Below are positions 17,590 to 27,542 of a stretch of DNA of 46,509 nt, piece after piece; position 1 is the first letter of the stretch; each line of letters opens with the position of its first letter. The notes below the pieces were generated by a model that saw only the letters and a program-made list of their open reading frames with translations, ran no database searches and had not been told where the DNA came from. The position numbers and the translations under genes were made by a program. The stretch is from JBKBMT01 sp046295655 (GTDB lineage: Bacteria; Pseudomonadota; Alphaproteobacteria; Rhodobacterales; Rhodobacteraceae): NCBI GenBank assembly GCA_046295655.1, contig JBKBMT010000018.1, positions 1 to 46,509 on the forward strand. The letters are read 5' to 3'.

Positions 17590-18465
17590 ATGGAAATCCG
17601 GACCGTCGGCGTGGTGGGTGCAGGACAGATGGGCAACGGCATCGCCCACGTCTTTGCGCTCGCGGGCTATGACGTCATCCTGACCGACATCAGCCAGCAG
17701 GCCCTCGACGATGCCCTGGGCCAGATCGACCGGAACCTTGAACGGCAGGTCGCGCGCGGCAAGATCTCGGCCGAGGACAAGGCCGCCGCCATGGCGCGGA
17801 TCCGGACCACGCTGAACCTGCCCGACCTCGGCCCCTCGGACCTCATCATCGAGGCCGCGACCGAGCGCGAGACGGTGAAGAACCAGATCTTCGAGACCCT
17901 CGCCCCGCATCTGGGCCAGCAGACGATCCTGACCTCGAACACCTCGTCGATCTCGATCACCCGTCTGGCCAGCCGCACCGACCGGCCCGAACGATTCATG
18001 GGGTTCCATTTCATGAATCCGGTGCCGGTGATGCAGCTCGTGGAGCTGATCCGCGGCATCGCCACAGACGACGAAACCTATCGCACCCTCCTTGGCGTTG
18101 TGGAGCGGCTGGGCAAGACGGCTGCCAGCGCCGAGGATTATCCGGCCTTCATCGTCAACCGTATCCTGATCCCGATGATCAACGAGGCGGTCTATGCGCT
18201 TTACGAGGGGGTGGGCAACGTGCGGTCGATCGACCAGGCGCTGAAACTTGGCGCCAATCACCCGATGGGGCCGCTGGAACTGGCGGATTTCATCGGGCTG
18301 GACACCTGTCTTGCGATCATGAACGTCCTGCACGAGGGACTGGCCGATACAAAGTATCGCCCCTGTCCGCTGCTGACCAAGTATGTCGAGGCCGGATGGC
18401 TCGGCCGCAAGTCGAAACGGGGTTTCTACGACTACCGGGGCGAGGCGCCGGTTCCGACCCGATAG
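17590..18465 (+). CDS. hbd: 3-hydroxybutyryl-CoA dehydrogenase
   Basis: 291 aa from the ATG at 17590; the frame extends upstream without conserved sequence. The N-terminal NAD fold GVVGAGQMGNGIAHVFALAGYDV and the catalytic segment RFMGFHFMNPVPVMQLVELI (His140 and Glu152) match the short monofunctional HAD family. FIVNRILIPMINEAVYALYEGV and KYVEAGWLGRKSKRGFYDY are family C-terminal motifs. It interconverts 3-hydroxybutyryl-CoA and acetoacetyl-CoA and would connect to ETF-linked fatty-acid or polyhydroxybutyrate metabolism. It points away from DUF6473 and converges on dnaJ. Confidence 0.95.
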   Translation: MEIRTVGVVGAGQMGNGIAHVFALAGYDVILTDISQQALDDALGQIDRNLERQVARGKISAEDKAAAMARIRTTLNLPDLGPSDLIIEAATERETVKNQIFETLAPHLGQQTILTSNTSSISITRLASRTDRPERFMGFHFMNPVPVMQLVELIRGIATDDETYRTLLGVVERLGKTAASAEDYPAFIVNRILIPMINEAVYALYEGVGNVRSIDQALKLGANHPMGPLELADFIGLDTCLAIMNVLHEGLADTKYRPCPLLTKYVEAGWLGRKSKRGFYDYRGEAPVPTR

Positions 18466-18548
18466 GCTGCGCGGCGCCGCAGGGCCGGACCCCGGCCGCC
18501 TGCGGCCTCAGCGAAACGCGGTCGCGCGGACGTAGCCGAAGGCGACCG

Positions 18549-19700
18549 TCATCCCTTCATTCCGTCCCAGAAGCCCTTCACCTTGTTGAAGAAGCTCGAT
18601 CCCTCGGGGTTGTTGTCCTCGGACAGGCGTTCGAATTCGCGCAGCAGCTCCTTCTGCCGCGCGGTCAGGTTGACCGGGGTCTCGACGGAAAGCTCGATCA
18701 CCATGTCGCCGAAACCGCCGCCGCGCAGGGCGGGCATGCCCTTGCCGCGCAGCCGCATCTGCTTGCCGGTCTGGCTGCCGGGCGGGATGCGCACGCGGCT
18801 GCGCCCCCCCTCGATCGTCGGCACCTCGACCTCGCCGCCCAGGGCTGCCGTCGCAATGCTGACCGGGACGCGGCAGTACAGGTTCACGCCGTCGCGCTGG
18901 AACAGCGCATGGTCGCGCACCTCGATGAAGATGTACAGATCCCCCGGCGGGCCGCCCCGCATCCCCGCCTCGCCTTCGCCGGCCAGACGGATCCGCGTGC
19001 CGGTCTCGACACCCGCGGGGATGTTGACCGAAAGCATGCGCTCCTTCTCGACCCGTCCGGCGCCGCCGCAGGCCCGGCAGGGGTTCTTGACGATCTGTCC
19101 GGCCCCGCCGCAGGTGGGGCAGGTCCGCTCGACCGTGAAGAAGCCCTGTTGTGCCCGGACCTTGCCCATCCCCGAGCAGGTCGGGCAGACCGCCGGTTCC
19201 GCCCCACCCTCCGAGCCGGTGCCGTTGCAGACCTCGCACTGAACCGCCGTCGGTACCTGGATGGCCTTCTGCACGCCGCGATAGGCTTCTTCCAGGCTGA
19301 TGCGCAGGTTGTAGCGCAGATCCGACCCGCGCTGCGCGCGCGAGCGCGGCCCTCCGCCCCGGGTCCCGCCCATGAAGTCGCCGAAGAGATCCTCGAAGAC
19401 ATCCGAGAAGGCCGAGGCGAAATCGCCCTGACGGAATCCGCCCTGCGGGCCCCGTGCCCCGCCGCCCATCCCCGGGTCGAAGGCGGCATGACCGAACCGG
19501 TCATAGGCTGCCTTCTTGTCGGCGTCCTTCAGGACCTCGTAGGCCTCGTTGACCTCCTTGAACCGCGCTTCGGCCTCGGGGTCGTCCGCGTTCCGGTCGG
19601 GGTGGAGTTCCTTGGCCTTCTGGCGATAGGCCTTCTTGATCTCTTCCGTCGAGGCACCGCGGGCGACGCCCAGCACCTCGTAGAAGTCGCGTTTTGCCAT
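18549..19700 (-). CDS. dnaJ: Molecular chaperone DnaJ
   Basis: 383 aa type I Hsp40. J domain at 1-70 with the HPD motif (H33-P34-D35), a Gly/Phe-rich linker with several GG pairs (about 75-120), and four CxxCxGxG repeats (CEVCNGTG, CPTCSGMG, CPTCGGAG, CRACGGAG) binding two zincs, then the C-terminal substrate domain. It stimulates DnaK ATPase and delivers unfolded proteins. It follows dnaK in the same direction 65 bases downstream, so it should share the heat-shock promoter at 21798-21830. Confidence 0.98.
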   Translation of the reverse strand: MAKRDFYEVLGVARGASTEEIKKAYRQKAKELHPDRNADDPEAEARFKEVNEAYEVLKDADKKAAYDRFGHAAFDPGMGGGARGPQGGFRQGDFASAFSDVFEDLFGDFMGGTRGGGPRSRAQRGSDLRYNLRISLEEAYRGVQKAIQVPTAVQCEVCNGTGSEGGAEPAVCPTCSGMGKVRAQQGFFTVERTCPTCGGAGQIVKNPCRACGGAGRVEKERMLSVNIPAGVETGTRIRLAGEGEAGMRGGPPGDLYIFIEVRDHALFQRDGVNLYCRVPVSIATAALGGEVEVPTIEGGRSRVRIPPGSQTGKQMRLRGKGMPALRGGGFGDMVIELSVETPVNLTARQKELLREFERLSEDNNPEGSSFFNKVKGFWDGMKG

Positions 19701-19723
19701 CGCTTCCCCCGGATCAAGCGCGC

Positions 19724-19747
19724 GGGGCGACCCGAACGGGCCGCCCC
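19724..19747 (-). repeat. Hairpin in the dnaK-dnaJ intergenic region
   Basis: On the minus strand GGGGCG and CGCCCC bracket an inner CCCG/CGGG pair, forming a stable interrupted hairpin 19 to 42 bases after the dnaK stop and before dnaJ. There is no T tract, so it is more likely a partial terminator or a processing/stability element that lowers dnaJ relative to dnaK than a full stop. Confidence 0.4.
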
Positions 19748-19765
19748 TGCGGGCCTAGGCCTGCC

Positions 19766-21667
<1,902 letters not shown>

Positions 21668-21797
21668 GTGCTTCCCTCTTCTTCCGGCGATCCTTCGGGT
21701 CAGAACCCGGCTGCGGCATCCTGCCCGGACCCCGATATCTGATCAGTGGTTGCGCTTCCGTTCCGGGCCGGGACAGCTGCCCGGTTCCCGCTTCGAG

Positions 21798-21830
21798 CGG
21801 TATATAAGAAGGGGTTCCGGGACCTGCAAG
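21798..21830 (-). promoter_or_regulatory. dnaK: RpoH (sigma-32) heat-shock promoter of dnaK
   Basis: Reading the minus strand, CTTG (21830-21827) is followed after 18 bases by CTTATATACCG (21808-21798). This matches the alphaproteobacterial RpoH consensus CTTG-N17/18-CYTATNTNNG nearly perfectly. A start near 21790 gives a leader of about 120 bases. No CIRCE (HrcA) element is visible in the leader, so RpoH is the apparent control. Confidence 0.8.
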
Positions 21831-21944
21831 CGTCACGCCAGCGTGATCCGGGCGTCATCGGGAAGGAACCGGGCCGGCTGCGGACCGGTTGCGCCGGCGC
21901 CCGTCGCGGCATAGGTCAGGGGCGGTTCACATTGAGGAGTTCCC

Positions 21945-23069
21945 ATGCTTTACGTCGATATCCCGACCGGACCCGAGCTGCAGAAGCTGGTCACGGCGCG
22001 CGGCGACGCGTTGGTGTCATTCTATCTGCCCACGACGCCGGAAACCCAGCACATCGGTCAGGCCCGAACCGAGCTCGGCAATCTTCTGAAGGATGCCGAG
22101 GCGCAGCTCGAGGCGGCCGGCACGCCAAAGCGGACGATCTGGCCGGTGTCGGAACAGGTCAACGACCTTCTGGACGACGACGAGTTCTGGAACCGGCAGG
22201 CAAACAGTCTGGCCGTGTTCGTCACCCCGGCGAGCCTCCGCGCCTTCCGCCTGCCGACCCATCTGAAAGAGGCGATGGTGCAGGTCTCCGACCGGTTCCA
22301 CATCAAGCCGCTGCTGCGGTCGGTGTCGTTCCAGAACCATGCCTTCGTCCTGGCGCTGGCCGAGAACGAGGTGCGGCTGATCGAGGTCTTTGCCGACCTG
22401 CCCGCGCAGGAGGTCCGGGTGCCCGACATGCCGAAGGATGCGGCCTCTGCTGCCGGCACGGCGAATGTGAACAGCCGCAGCTATTCGCGCCGGATCGGCG
22501 GCTCGGAAGGTCAGAACATCCTGCTGCGGCAGTTCTGCCGCAAGGTCGATGCGGCGTTGCGCCCGATCCTTTCGGGCCGGTCCGAGCCGCTGATCCTGGC
22601 CGCCACCGACCCGCTCCTGTCGCTGTTCCGCAGCGTGTCGAGCCATGACCACATCGCCGAGGACGCGATCAAGTCCAGCCCCGTGCGCAAGCCTGCGCAC
22701 GAACTGGCCGAAGAGGCGCGACCGATCCTCGACAAGCTCCACGCCGATCTGATCGCCGGTGTGCATGAAGATTTCCGCCGGTTCGAGAACCAGGGCCGGG
22801 CCACAAAGCAGGTCGCGGATGCGGCCCGTGCGGCAACCTTCGGTGCGGTGGACAGGCTGCTGGTCGATCTCGACGAGGTGGTGCCGGGGACGGTGGACGA
22901 GGAGACCGGCGCCGTAAGCTTCGACGAAAAGGAAAGTGCGGCGTCCTACGGTGTGGTGGACGAGATCGCGGGTCGGGTGCTGACCCATGGCGGCAAGGTC
23001 TTTGCGGTCCGGCGCGACGACATCCCCGGCAAGGGATCGCTGGCCGCGATCCTGCGCTATCCGGTCTAG
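21945..23069 (+). CDS. Probable baeRF/Balon-type ribosome hibernation factor (AOC03_06830-like)
   Basis: 374 aa, cytoplasmic, no membrane helix. The start MLYVDIPTGPELQKLV and VSFYLPTTPETQHIGQARTEL resemble bacterial homologues of archaeal/eukaryotic release factor 1 (baeRF), the group that includes Balon of Psychrobacter, which occupies the ribosomal A site in stressed cells. Further blocks are a VFVTP strand, NHAFVLALAENEVRLIEV, a linker with SYSRRIGGSEGQNILLRQFCRKVDAALRPIL (no GGQ of true release factors) and a C-terminal FAVRRDDIPGKGSLAAILRY. It stands divergent from dnaK with GAGGAG before the ATG. A weak TTGCGC-N16-ATAGGT (21889-21916) could be its promoter. Family assignment is from memory of similar proteins; function is inferred. 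Confidence 0.62.
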   Translation: MLYVDIPTGPELQKLVTARGDALVSFYLPTTPETQHIGQARTELGNLLKDAEAQLEAAGTPKRTIWPVSEQVNDLLDDDEFWNRQANSLAVFVTPASLRAFRLPTHLKEAMVQVSDRFHIKPLLRSVSFQNHAFVLALAENEVRLIEVFADLPAQEVRVPDMPKDAASAAGTANVNSRSYSRRIGGSEGQNILLRQFCRKVDAALRPILSGRSEPLILAATDPLLSLFRSVSSHDHIAEDAIKSSPVRKPAHELAEEARPILDKLHADLIAGVHEDFRRFENQGRATKQVADAARAATFGAVDRLLVDLDEVVPGTVDEETGAVSFDEKESAASYGVVDEIAGRVLTHGGKVFAVRRDDIPGKGSLAAILRYPV

Positions 23070-23153
23070 GCCGTCGCGCGGCTCGGGCGGTCGCGGATCT
23101 GCCTGGCGATATCGCTGGCTTCGGCCGGATCCAGCCGGCGGCGAGGCCCGCGC

Positions 23154-24410
23154 TCAGCCTGACCCGGTGCCCGCCCCGGAGGGCGCCGGGGCCCCGCCCT
23201 CGAACCGGTTGCCGCGGCGCCAGTCGCAGGGCGCCTCCTGCATCTCGAGATGCAGGCCGGTTCCGGTGAAGGGATGGGCGCCCGCCACCGCCTCGTCGAT
23301 GTCGATGCCAAGGCCGGGGGCTTCGGGCGGCAGGATCATGCCGTCCTCCCACCGGATCGCGTCGCCGATCAGGGCGCGGTGAAAGCTGCCGCCGGTCTCG
23401 ATCGTCTCGACCATGCAGAGGTTGGGGATCGAGGCGGCCAGATGGACGTTGGCGGCCCATTCGACCGGCCCCGCATAAAGATGCGGTGCGACCTGCGCGT
23501 TGAAGACCTCGGCCATGGCGGCGATCTTCTTCGCCTCCCAGATCCCGCCGACCCGACCCAGCGCCGGTTGCAGGATGCGGACGCCCCCGAGCCGCAGAAG
23601 GGTGCCGAACTCGGCCTTGGTCGTCAGCCGCTCGCCGGTGGCCAGCGGCACGCGCACCGCGGCCGCAACCTCGGCGAATTCGTGCAGCATGTCGGGCGGG
23701 ATCGGTTCCTCGTACCAGAGCGGATCAAAGGGCTCCAGCGCCCGGCCCATGCGGATCGCGCCGGCGGTCGAGAACTGGCCATGGGTGCCGAACAGCAGGT
23801 CGGCCCGGTCGCCGACCGCCCCCCGGATCGCCCGGCAGAAGGCGACCGAGCGGGTGATGTCGCTTTGCGCCGGCTCGTGACCGCCGCGGATCGTGTAGGG
23901 GCCGGCCGGGTCGAACTTGACGGCGGTGAAGCCCTGGTCCACCCGTCTTGCCGCCGCCTCGGCCTGCCAGTCGGCGTTCACCCAGAACTCGGCCGCATCC
24001 TGCCCCGGCTCTGGATAGAGATAGGTATAGCTGCGCAGCGCCGCGTTCATCCGCCCGCCCAGCAGCGCCCAGACGGGCCGTCCCCGCGCCTTGCCCAGAA
24101 TGTCCCAGCAGGCGATCTCCAGCCCCGAGAAGGCCCCCATCACCGTCAGATCCGGCCGCTGGGTGAAGCCCGTCGAATAGGCGCGGCGGAACATCAGTTC
24201 GATGTTCTCGGGACTCTCGCCCTGCATGTGGCGCAGGAAGACGTCCTCGATCACCGCGGTCATGGCCTTGGGCCCGACGCTTGCGGCATAGCATTCGCCC
24301 CAGCCGTGGATCCCGTCGTCGGTCACGACCTTGACCAGGATCCAGTAGCGGCCGCCCCATCCCGGGGGCGGCGGGGCCACGACATGAACCGAGAGATCCT
24401 TGAGCTTCAT
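23154..24410 (-). CDS. Mandelate racemase/muconate lactonizing-type enolase superfamily protein, sugar-acid dehydratase-like
   Basis: 418 aa. N-terminal capping domain (about 1-125) and a TIM-barrel. Aligned with E. coli galactonate dehydratase DgoD (metal ligands D183, E209, E235; catalytic H185, H285), all five positions shift by 25: G208, E234 (YEEP), E260 (TGER), H210 (GTHGQF) and H310 (VAPHLY). Thus both catalytic histidines and two Glu ligands are kept but the first metal ligand Asp is Gly. It may be a divergent acid-sugar dehydratase with altered metal site, or a related enzyme of different chemistry. It is the last gene of an MFS-ADH-enolase operon, 3 bases after the ADH stop. The C-terminal tail is Gly/Pro/Ala-rich and longer than usual. 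Confidence 0.8.
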   Translation of the reverse strand: MKLKDLSVHVVAPPPPGWGGRYWILVKVVTDDGIHGWGECYAASVGPKAMTAVIEDVFLRHMQGESPENIELMFRRAYSTGFTQRPDLTVMGAFSGLEIACWDILGKARGRPVWALLGGRMNAALRSYTYLYPEPGQDAAEFWVNADWQAEAAARRVDQGFTAVKFDPAGPYTIRGGHEPAQSDITRSVAFCRAIRGAVGDRADLLFGTHGQFSTAGAIRMGRALEPFDPLWYEEPIPPDMLHEFAEVAAAVRVPLATGERLTTKAEFGTLLRLGGVRILQPALGRVGGIWEAKKIAAMAEVFNAQVAPHLYAGPVEWAANVHLAASIPNLCMVETIETGGSFHRALIGDAIRWEDGMILPPEAPGLGIDIDEAVAGAHPFTGTGLHLEMQEAPCDWRRGNRFEGGAPAPSGAGTGSG

Positions 24411-24413
24411 CCC

Positions 24414-25505
24414 CTAGTCCTCTGGAAAAACGATTACATTCCGTCTCGCGCGACCTGCCTTCGTGTCGGCGATTGCCTCCCCGATCCGCTCCAGCGGGAA
24501 TCGGCCGGTGACCAGTTCGTCAAGCTTCAGCCGACCCTGACGGTACAGCGCGATCAGCCAGCCGATGTCGCGGCGGGGCTGCGCGTCGCCCATGTAGCTG
24601 CCCCGGAGCGACTGGCCAAGCTGCGACAGGATCACCGGCTCGTAGCCCGCCTTCGCGCCAGAGGGCGGCATTCCCACCATCACCATCCGACCGCGCCGGG
24701 CCAGATAGCGCGGTGCCGCCTCGTAGGCGGGCAGGGCGCCGGCGGCGACCAGCACCGCATCGGCGCCGCGACCGCCCATCGCCGCCTGCGCCGCGCGCCA
24801 GGGCTTGTCGCTGTCGGCAAGGATGCCGACGGTGGCCCCGAAGTCCGCGGCATCGGCAAGCTTTCCGGGCGACAGGTCCACCGCCACCACATGCGCGGCC
24901 CCGGCGATCCGCGCGCCCTGGATCGCGTTCAGCCCGACCCCACCGGCACCGATCACCACCACCCGTTCGCCGGGGCGGATCCGGGCAGAGTTGACCGCCG
25001 CGCCGACCCCGGTGATCACCCCGCAGGACAGAAGGCAGGCCGGCTCAGGGGCGATATCGTCGGGCAGCGGCACGATCTGGCTTTCGTCCACCGTCACCGC
25101 CTCGGCGAAGGCCGCACAGGCGAAGCCCTGCTCGACCGCGGTTCCGTCCGGGCGATGCAGGACCGGTGCGCCGCTGGGCGGCGTCTCGCAATGAACCGGT
25201 GCACCGTCGCGGCAGGCCGGGCAGGTGCCGCAATGGCGGATCAGCGTCACCAGCACCGCATCCCTCGGCGCGATGCCCCGCACACCCGGGCCCACAGCCT
25301 GGACGACACCCGCCGCCTCGTGCCCGAACACCGCCGGAAGCGGGCTGCGCCAGGCGCCCTCGACATAGCCGATGTCGGAATGACAGATCGCCACCGCGCG
25401 GATGCGCACCTGAACCTGCCCGGGTCCGGGCGGTGCCAGATGCAGCGTCTCGATCCGAAGCGGGGCGCCGGGGGCGGTGCAGACGGCGGCACGGATGGGC
25501 GTCAT
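24414..25505 (-). CDS. Zinc-dependent alcohol dehydrogenase, MDR superfamily
   Basis: 363 aa from the ATG at 25505. Catalytic zinc ligands are readable: C41 (AICHSDIG), H62-E63 (GHEAAGVV) and a Cys near 170 (LLSCGVITGVGA). The structural zinc loop is complete: HCGTCPACRDGAPVHC (C92, C95, C98, C106). The Rossmann motif GAGGVGLNAIQGARIAGA binds NAD(P). It oxidises an alcohol or polyol to the carbonyl; with the neighbouring sugar-acid-type enolase and an MFS carrier, a sugar or polyol acid substrate is plausible. It overlaps the MFS gene by 4 bases (ATGA). Confidence 0.9.
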   Translation of the reverse strand: MTPIRAAVCTAPGAPLRIETLHLAPPGPGQVQVRIRAVAICHSDIGYVEGAWRSPLPAVFGHEAAGVVQAVGPGVRGIAPRDAVLVTLIRHCGTCPACRDGAPVHCETPPSGAPVLHRPDGTAVEQGFACAAFAEAVTVDESQIVPLPDDIAPEPACLLSCGVITGVGAAVNSARIRPGERVVVIGAGGVGLNAIQGARIAGAAHVVAVDLSPGKLADAADFGATVGILADSDKPWRAAQAAMGGRGADAVLVAAGALPAYEAAPRYLARRGRMVMVGMPPSGAKAGYEPVILSQLGQSLRGSYMGDAQPRRDIGWLIALYRQGRLKLDELVTGRFPLERIGEAIADTKAGRARRNVIVFPED

Positions 25506-26719
25506 GGTGCTGGCTCGGGCTGGGGACGGGCGCGGGTGATCAGGATCAGGCCGCAGAGACCGATGATCGCGGCGGACAGAAGGAAGGCGGCGCCGGGCAG
25601 GTAGGGGGCCGCACCGGGTGACGCAAAGGCGAAGAAGATCGCGGTGAAGGTCACGGGGGCGGCAATCATCGCCAGCGCGCGCAGCGACGCGAGAAGCCCC
25701 TGCAACTCGCCCTGCCGGCTGTCGGGCGTGCCGCGCGACATGATCCCCTGCAAGGGCGGCACGACGACCGCGCCGAGCGCGGTGAGGGGCACGAGCACCA
25801 GCGCGAGCCTTCCGTCCTCGATGAAGGCAAGTGTGACGAAGATCAGGATGTTGGCGCACAGTCCGAAGGCCACCGTCCCCCAGTCCCCGAGAAAGCGCAG
25901 GAACAGCCGGATCAGCCCGCCTTGCATCAGCGCGAAGGACAGGCCGAACAGGGCAAGGCTCAGCCCGATGGTGGTGGGCGACCAGCCGAAGCGCGCGCTC
26001 GCGAAATAGGCCCAGGTGGCGGGATAGGCGATCTGGGCGAATTCGTAGAGCGCGTAGACCGCCAGCGGTGCGCGCAGTCCGGGCAGCCGCCCGATCGCGG
26101 CGAGTGAACCGAAGGGGTTGGCGCGGCGCAGCCGGAGCGGGCGGCGGATCCGGTCGGTCACGGTCTCCGGCAGGACGAGGAAGCCGAAGGCGCAGTTCGC
26201 TGCCGCCAGTGCGGCGGCTGCAACGAAGGGCGCACGGGTGCCCCATTCGGCCAGCAGCCCGCCGAGCGCCGGCCCGGCGATGAAACCCAGCCCGAAGGCC
26301 GCGCCGATCAGCCCGAAGTTGGCCGATTTCCGGCGCGGGTCGGAAATGTCGGCGATGAACGCTGCGGCGGTCGCGTGGGTCGCTGCGGCCATGCCGCCCA
26401 CGATGCGGCCCGCCAGCAGAAGCCAGACCGACCCGGCCAGCGCCATCACCACGTAATCGGCCGCCATCACCGCCAGCGACACAAGCAGCACAGGCCGCCG
26501 TCCGAACCTGTCGGACAGCGCCCCGAGCGTCGGGCCGCACAGGAACTGCATCACCGCGAACGAGGTGGTCAGCACCCCACCCCAGAGCGCCGCCTGCGCC
26601 AGCGTCCCGCCCGTCACTTCCTCGATCAGCCGCGGCATCACTGGCAGGATCAGCCCGATGCCCATGGCGTCGAGGAACAGCGTGATCAGGATGAACACGA
26701 ACGGCAGCCGGGCTCTCAT
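25502..26719 (-). CDS. MFS transporter, TetA/TCR-like
   Basis: 405 aa with twelve predicted membrane helices. The first-loop motif GALSDRFGRRPVLLVSL (motif A of the major facilitator family) and helix-5 region GLGFIAGPALGGLLAEWG (motif C of drug/H+ antiporters) place it near the tetracycline/multidrug exporters. The AGGAGG site lies 12 bases before the ATG, a long spacing. First gene of a minus-strand operon with the ADH and enolase-superfamily genes; that context suggests metabolite transport, while the motif C argues for efflux. Confidence 0.82.
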   Translation of the reverse strand: MRARLPFVFILITLFLDAMGIGLILPVMPRLIEEVTGGTLAQAALWGGVLTTSFAVMQFLCGPTLGALSDRFGRRPVLLVSLAVMAADYVVMALAGSVWLLLAGRIVGGMAAATHATAAAFIADISDPRRKSANFGLIGAAFGLGFIAGPALGGLLAEWGTRAPFVAAAALAAANCAFGFLVLPETVTDRIRRPLRLRRANPFGSLAAIGRLPGLRAPLAVYALYEFAQIAYPATWAYFASARFGWSPTTIGLSLALFGLSFALMQGGLIRLFLRFLGDWGTVAFGLCANILIFVTLAFIEDGRLALVLVPLTALGAVVVPPLQGIMSRGTPDSRQGELQGLLASLRALAMIAAPVTFTAIFFAFASPGAAPYLPGAAFLLSAAIIGLCGLILITRARPQPEPAP

Positions 26720-26786
26720 CGCGCAGGGTCCGGCCTCCTGTCCGGCGCGACAAGGCTAGTGCGGGGCGACGGCAAATGAAAGGCGG

Positions 26787-27500
26787 TCAGGCGCGGGGGA
26801 GCCGGGCCTGCATCCAGCGCGCCTCGTTCGCCTCGATCGCGGCGATGCGGCGTTCGGGGGGCGGGTGGCTGAGCAGCCAGGCGGGCACCGCCCCCTCGCG
26901 CATGCCGGTCAGGGCGGAAAGCTTGCGGAACAGCGACTTCTGCGGCGCGGTCCCGATGCCGGCCTTGATCAGCAGCGCCGAGGCCCATTCGTCGGCCTCG
27001 TATTCATCGCTGCGCGACAGTCGGGCAGCAAGGGCGGCGGTGACAAGCCGCGCCACCCAGACCGCGATCAGTGGCCCGACCACGGGCACCGCGCGCAGCA
27101 CCAGCGCGACCAGCGAGGCAAAGACCGCGTTCTGTCCCGAGAAGTCGATCATCCGCCGCCTTGTGTGGCCCAGCGCAACGTGACCCAGTTCGTGCGCGAT
27201 CACGCTTGCCAGTTCCTCGGCCGTCACCTCGCCGGCCCGGTACCGGTTGTAGAAACCGCGGGTCAGGAAGATGCGGCCGTCCGGTGCCGCAAGGCCGTTG
27301 ACAGGCTCGATCTCGTAGATGTGCACCGGAACCCGGTCCACCCCCAGCGCCTCGGCCATCCTGTCGGTGATTCGCTTCAGCACCGGATCGGCCAGGGGCG
27401 TGGACCGCTGGTCGAGCTCGCGCTTCGTGCGCCAGGCCGAGAAGCTGTAGATCAGCAGGGCATAGCCGATCGCAAGCAGGATGGGCAGGAACTTTGTCAT
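26787..27500 (-). CDS. M48 family membrane metalloprotease
   Basis: 237 aa, Ste24/HtpX-like zinc endopeptidase. One N-terminal membrane helix (about 4-20) then the HExxH motif at H103-E104-L-G-H107 (SVIAHELGHVALGHTRRR), a hydrophobic pair around 122-160 and the distal zinc Glu in SRSDEYEADEWA. A C-terminal LSHPPPERRIAAIE motif is typical of M48 proteases. It probably acts on misfolded membrane or envelope proteins. The promoter (27507-27535) would place transcription start at the ATG, giving a leaderless mRNA. Confidence 0.9.
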   Translation of the reverse strand: MTKFLPILLAIGYALLIYSFSAWRTKRELDQRSTPLADPVLKRITDRMAEALGVDRVPVHIYEIEPVNGLAAPDGRIFLTRGFYNRYRAGEVTAEELASVIAHELGHVALGHTRRRMIDFSGQNAVFASLVALVLRAVPVVGPLIAVWVARLVTAALAARLSRSDEYEADEWASALLIKAGIGTAPQKSLFRKLSALTGMREGAVPAWLLSHPPPERRIAAIEANEARWMQARLPRA

Positions 27501-27506
27501 CGCAGG

Positions 27507-27535
27507 GATATGGGGGCGGGGAAGGGTGCGGTCAA
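27507..27535 (-). promoter_or_regulatory. Promoter of the M48 gene, predicted leaderless start
   Basis: On the minus strand TTGACC (27535-27530), a 17-base spacer and CATATC (27512-27507). The ATG is at 27500, only six bases after the -10, so the transcript should begin at or next to the A of the start codon. No Shine-Dalgarno sequence lies upstream (CCCTGCG). Confidence 0.55.
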
Positions 27536-27542
27536 ATCCCCG

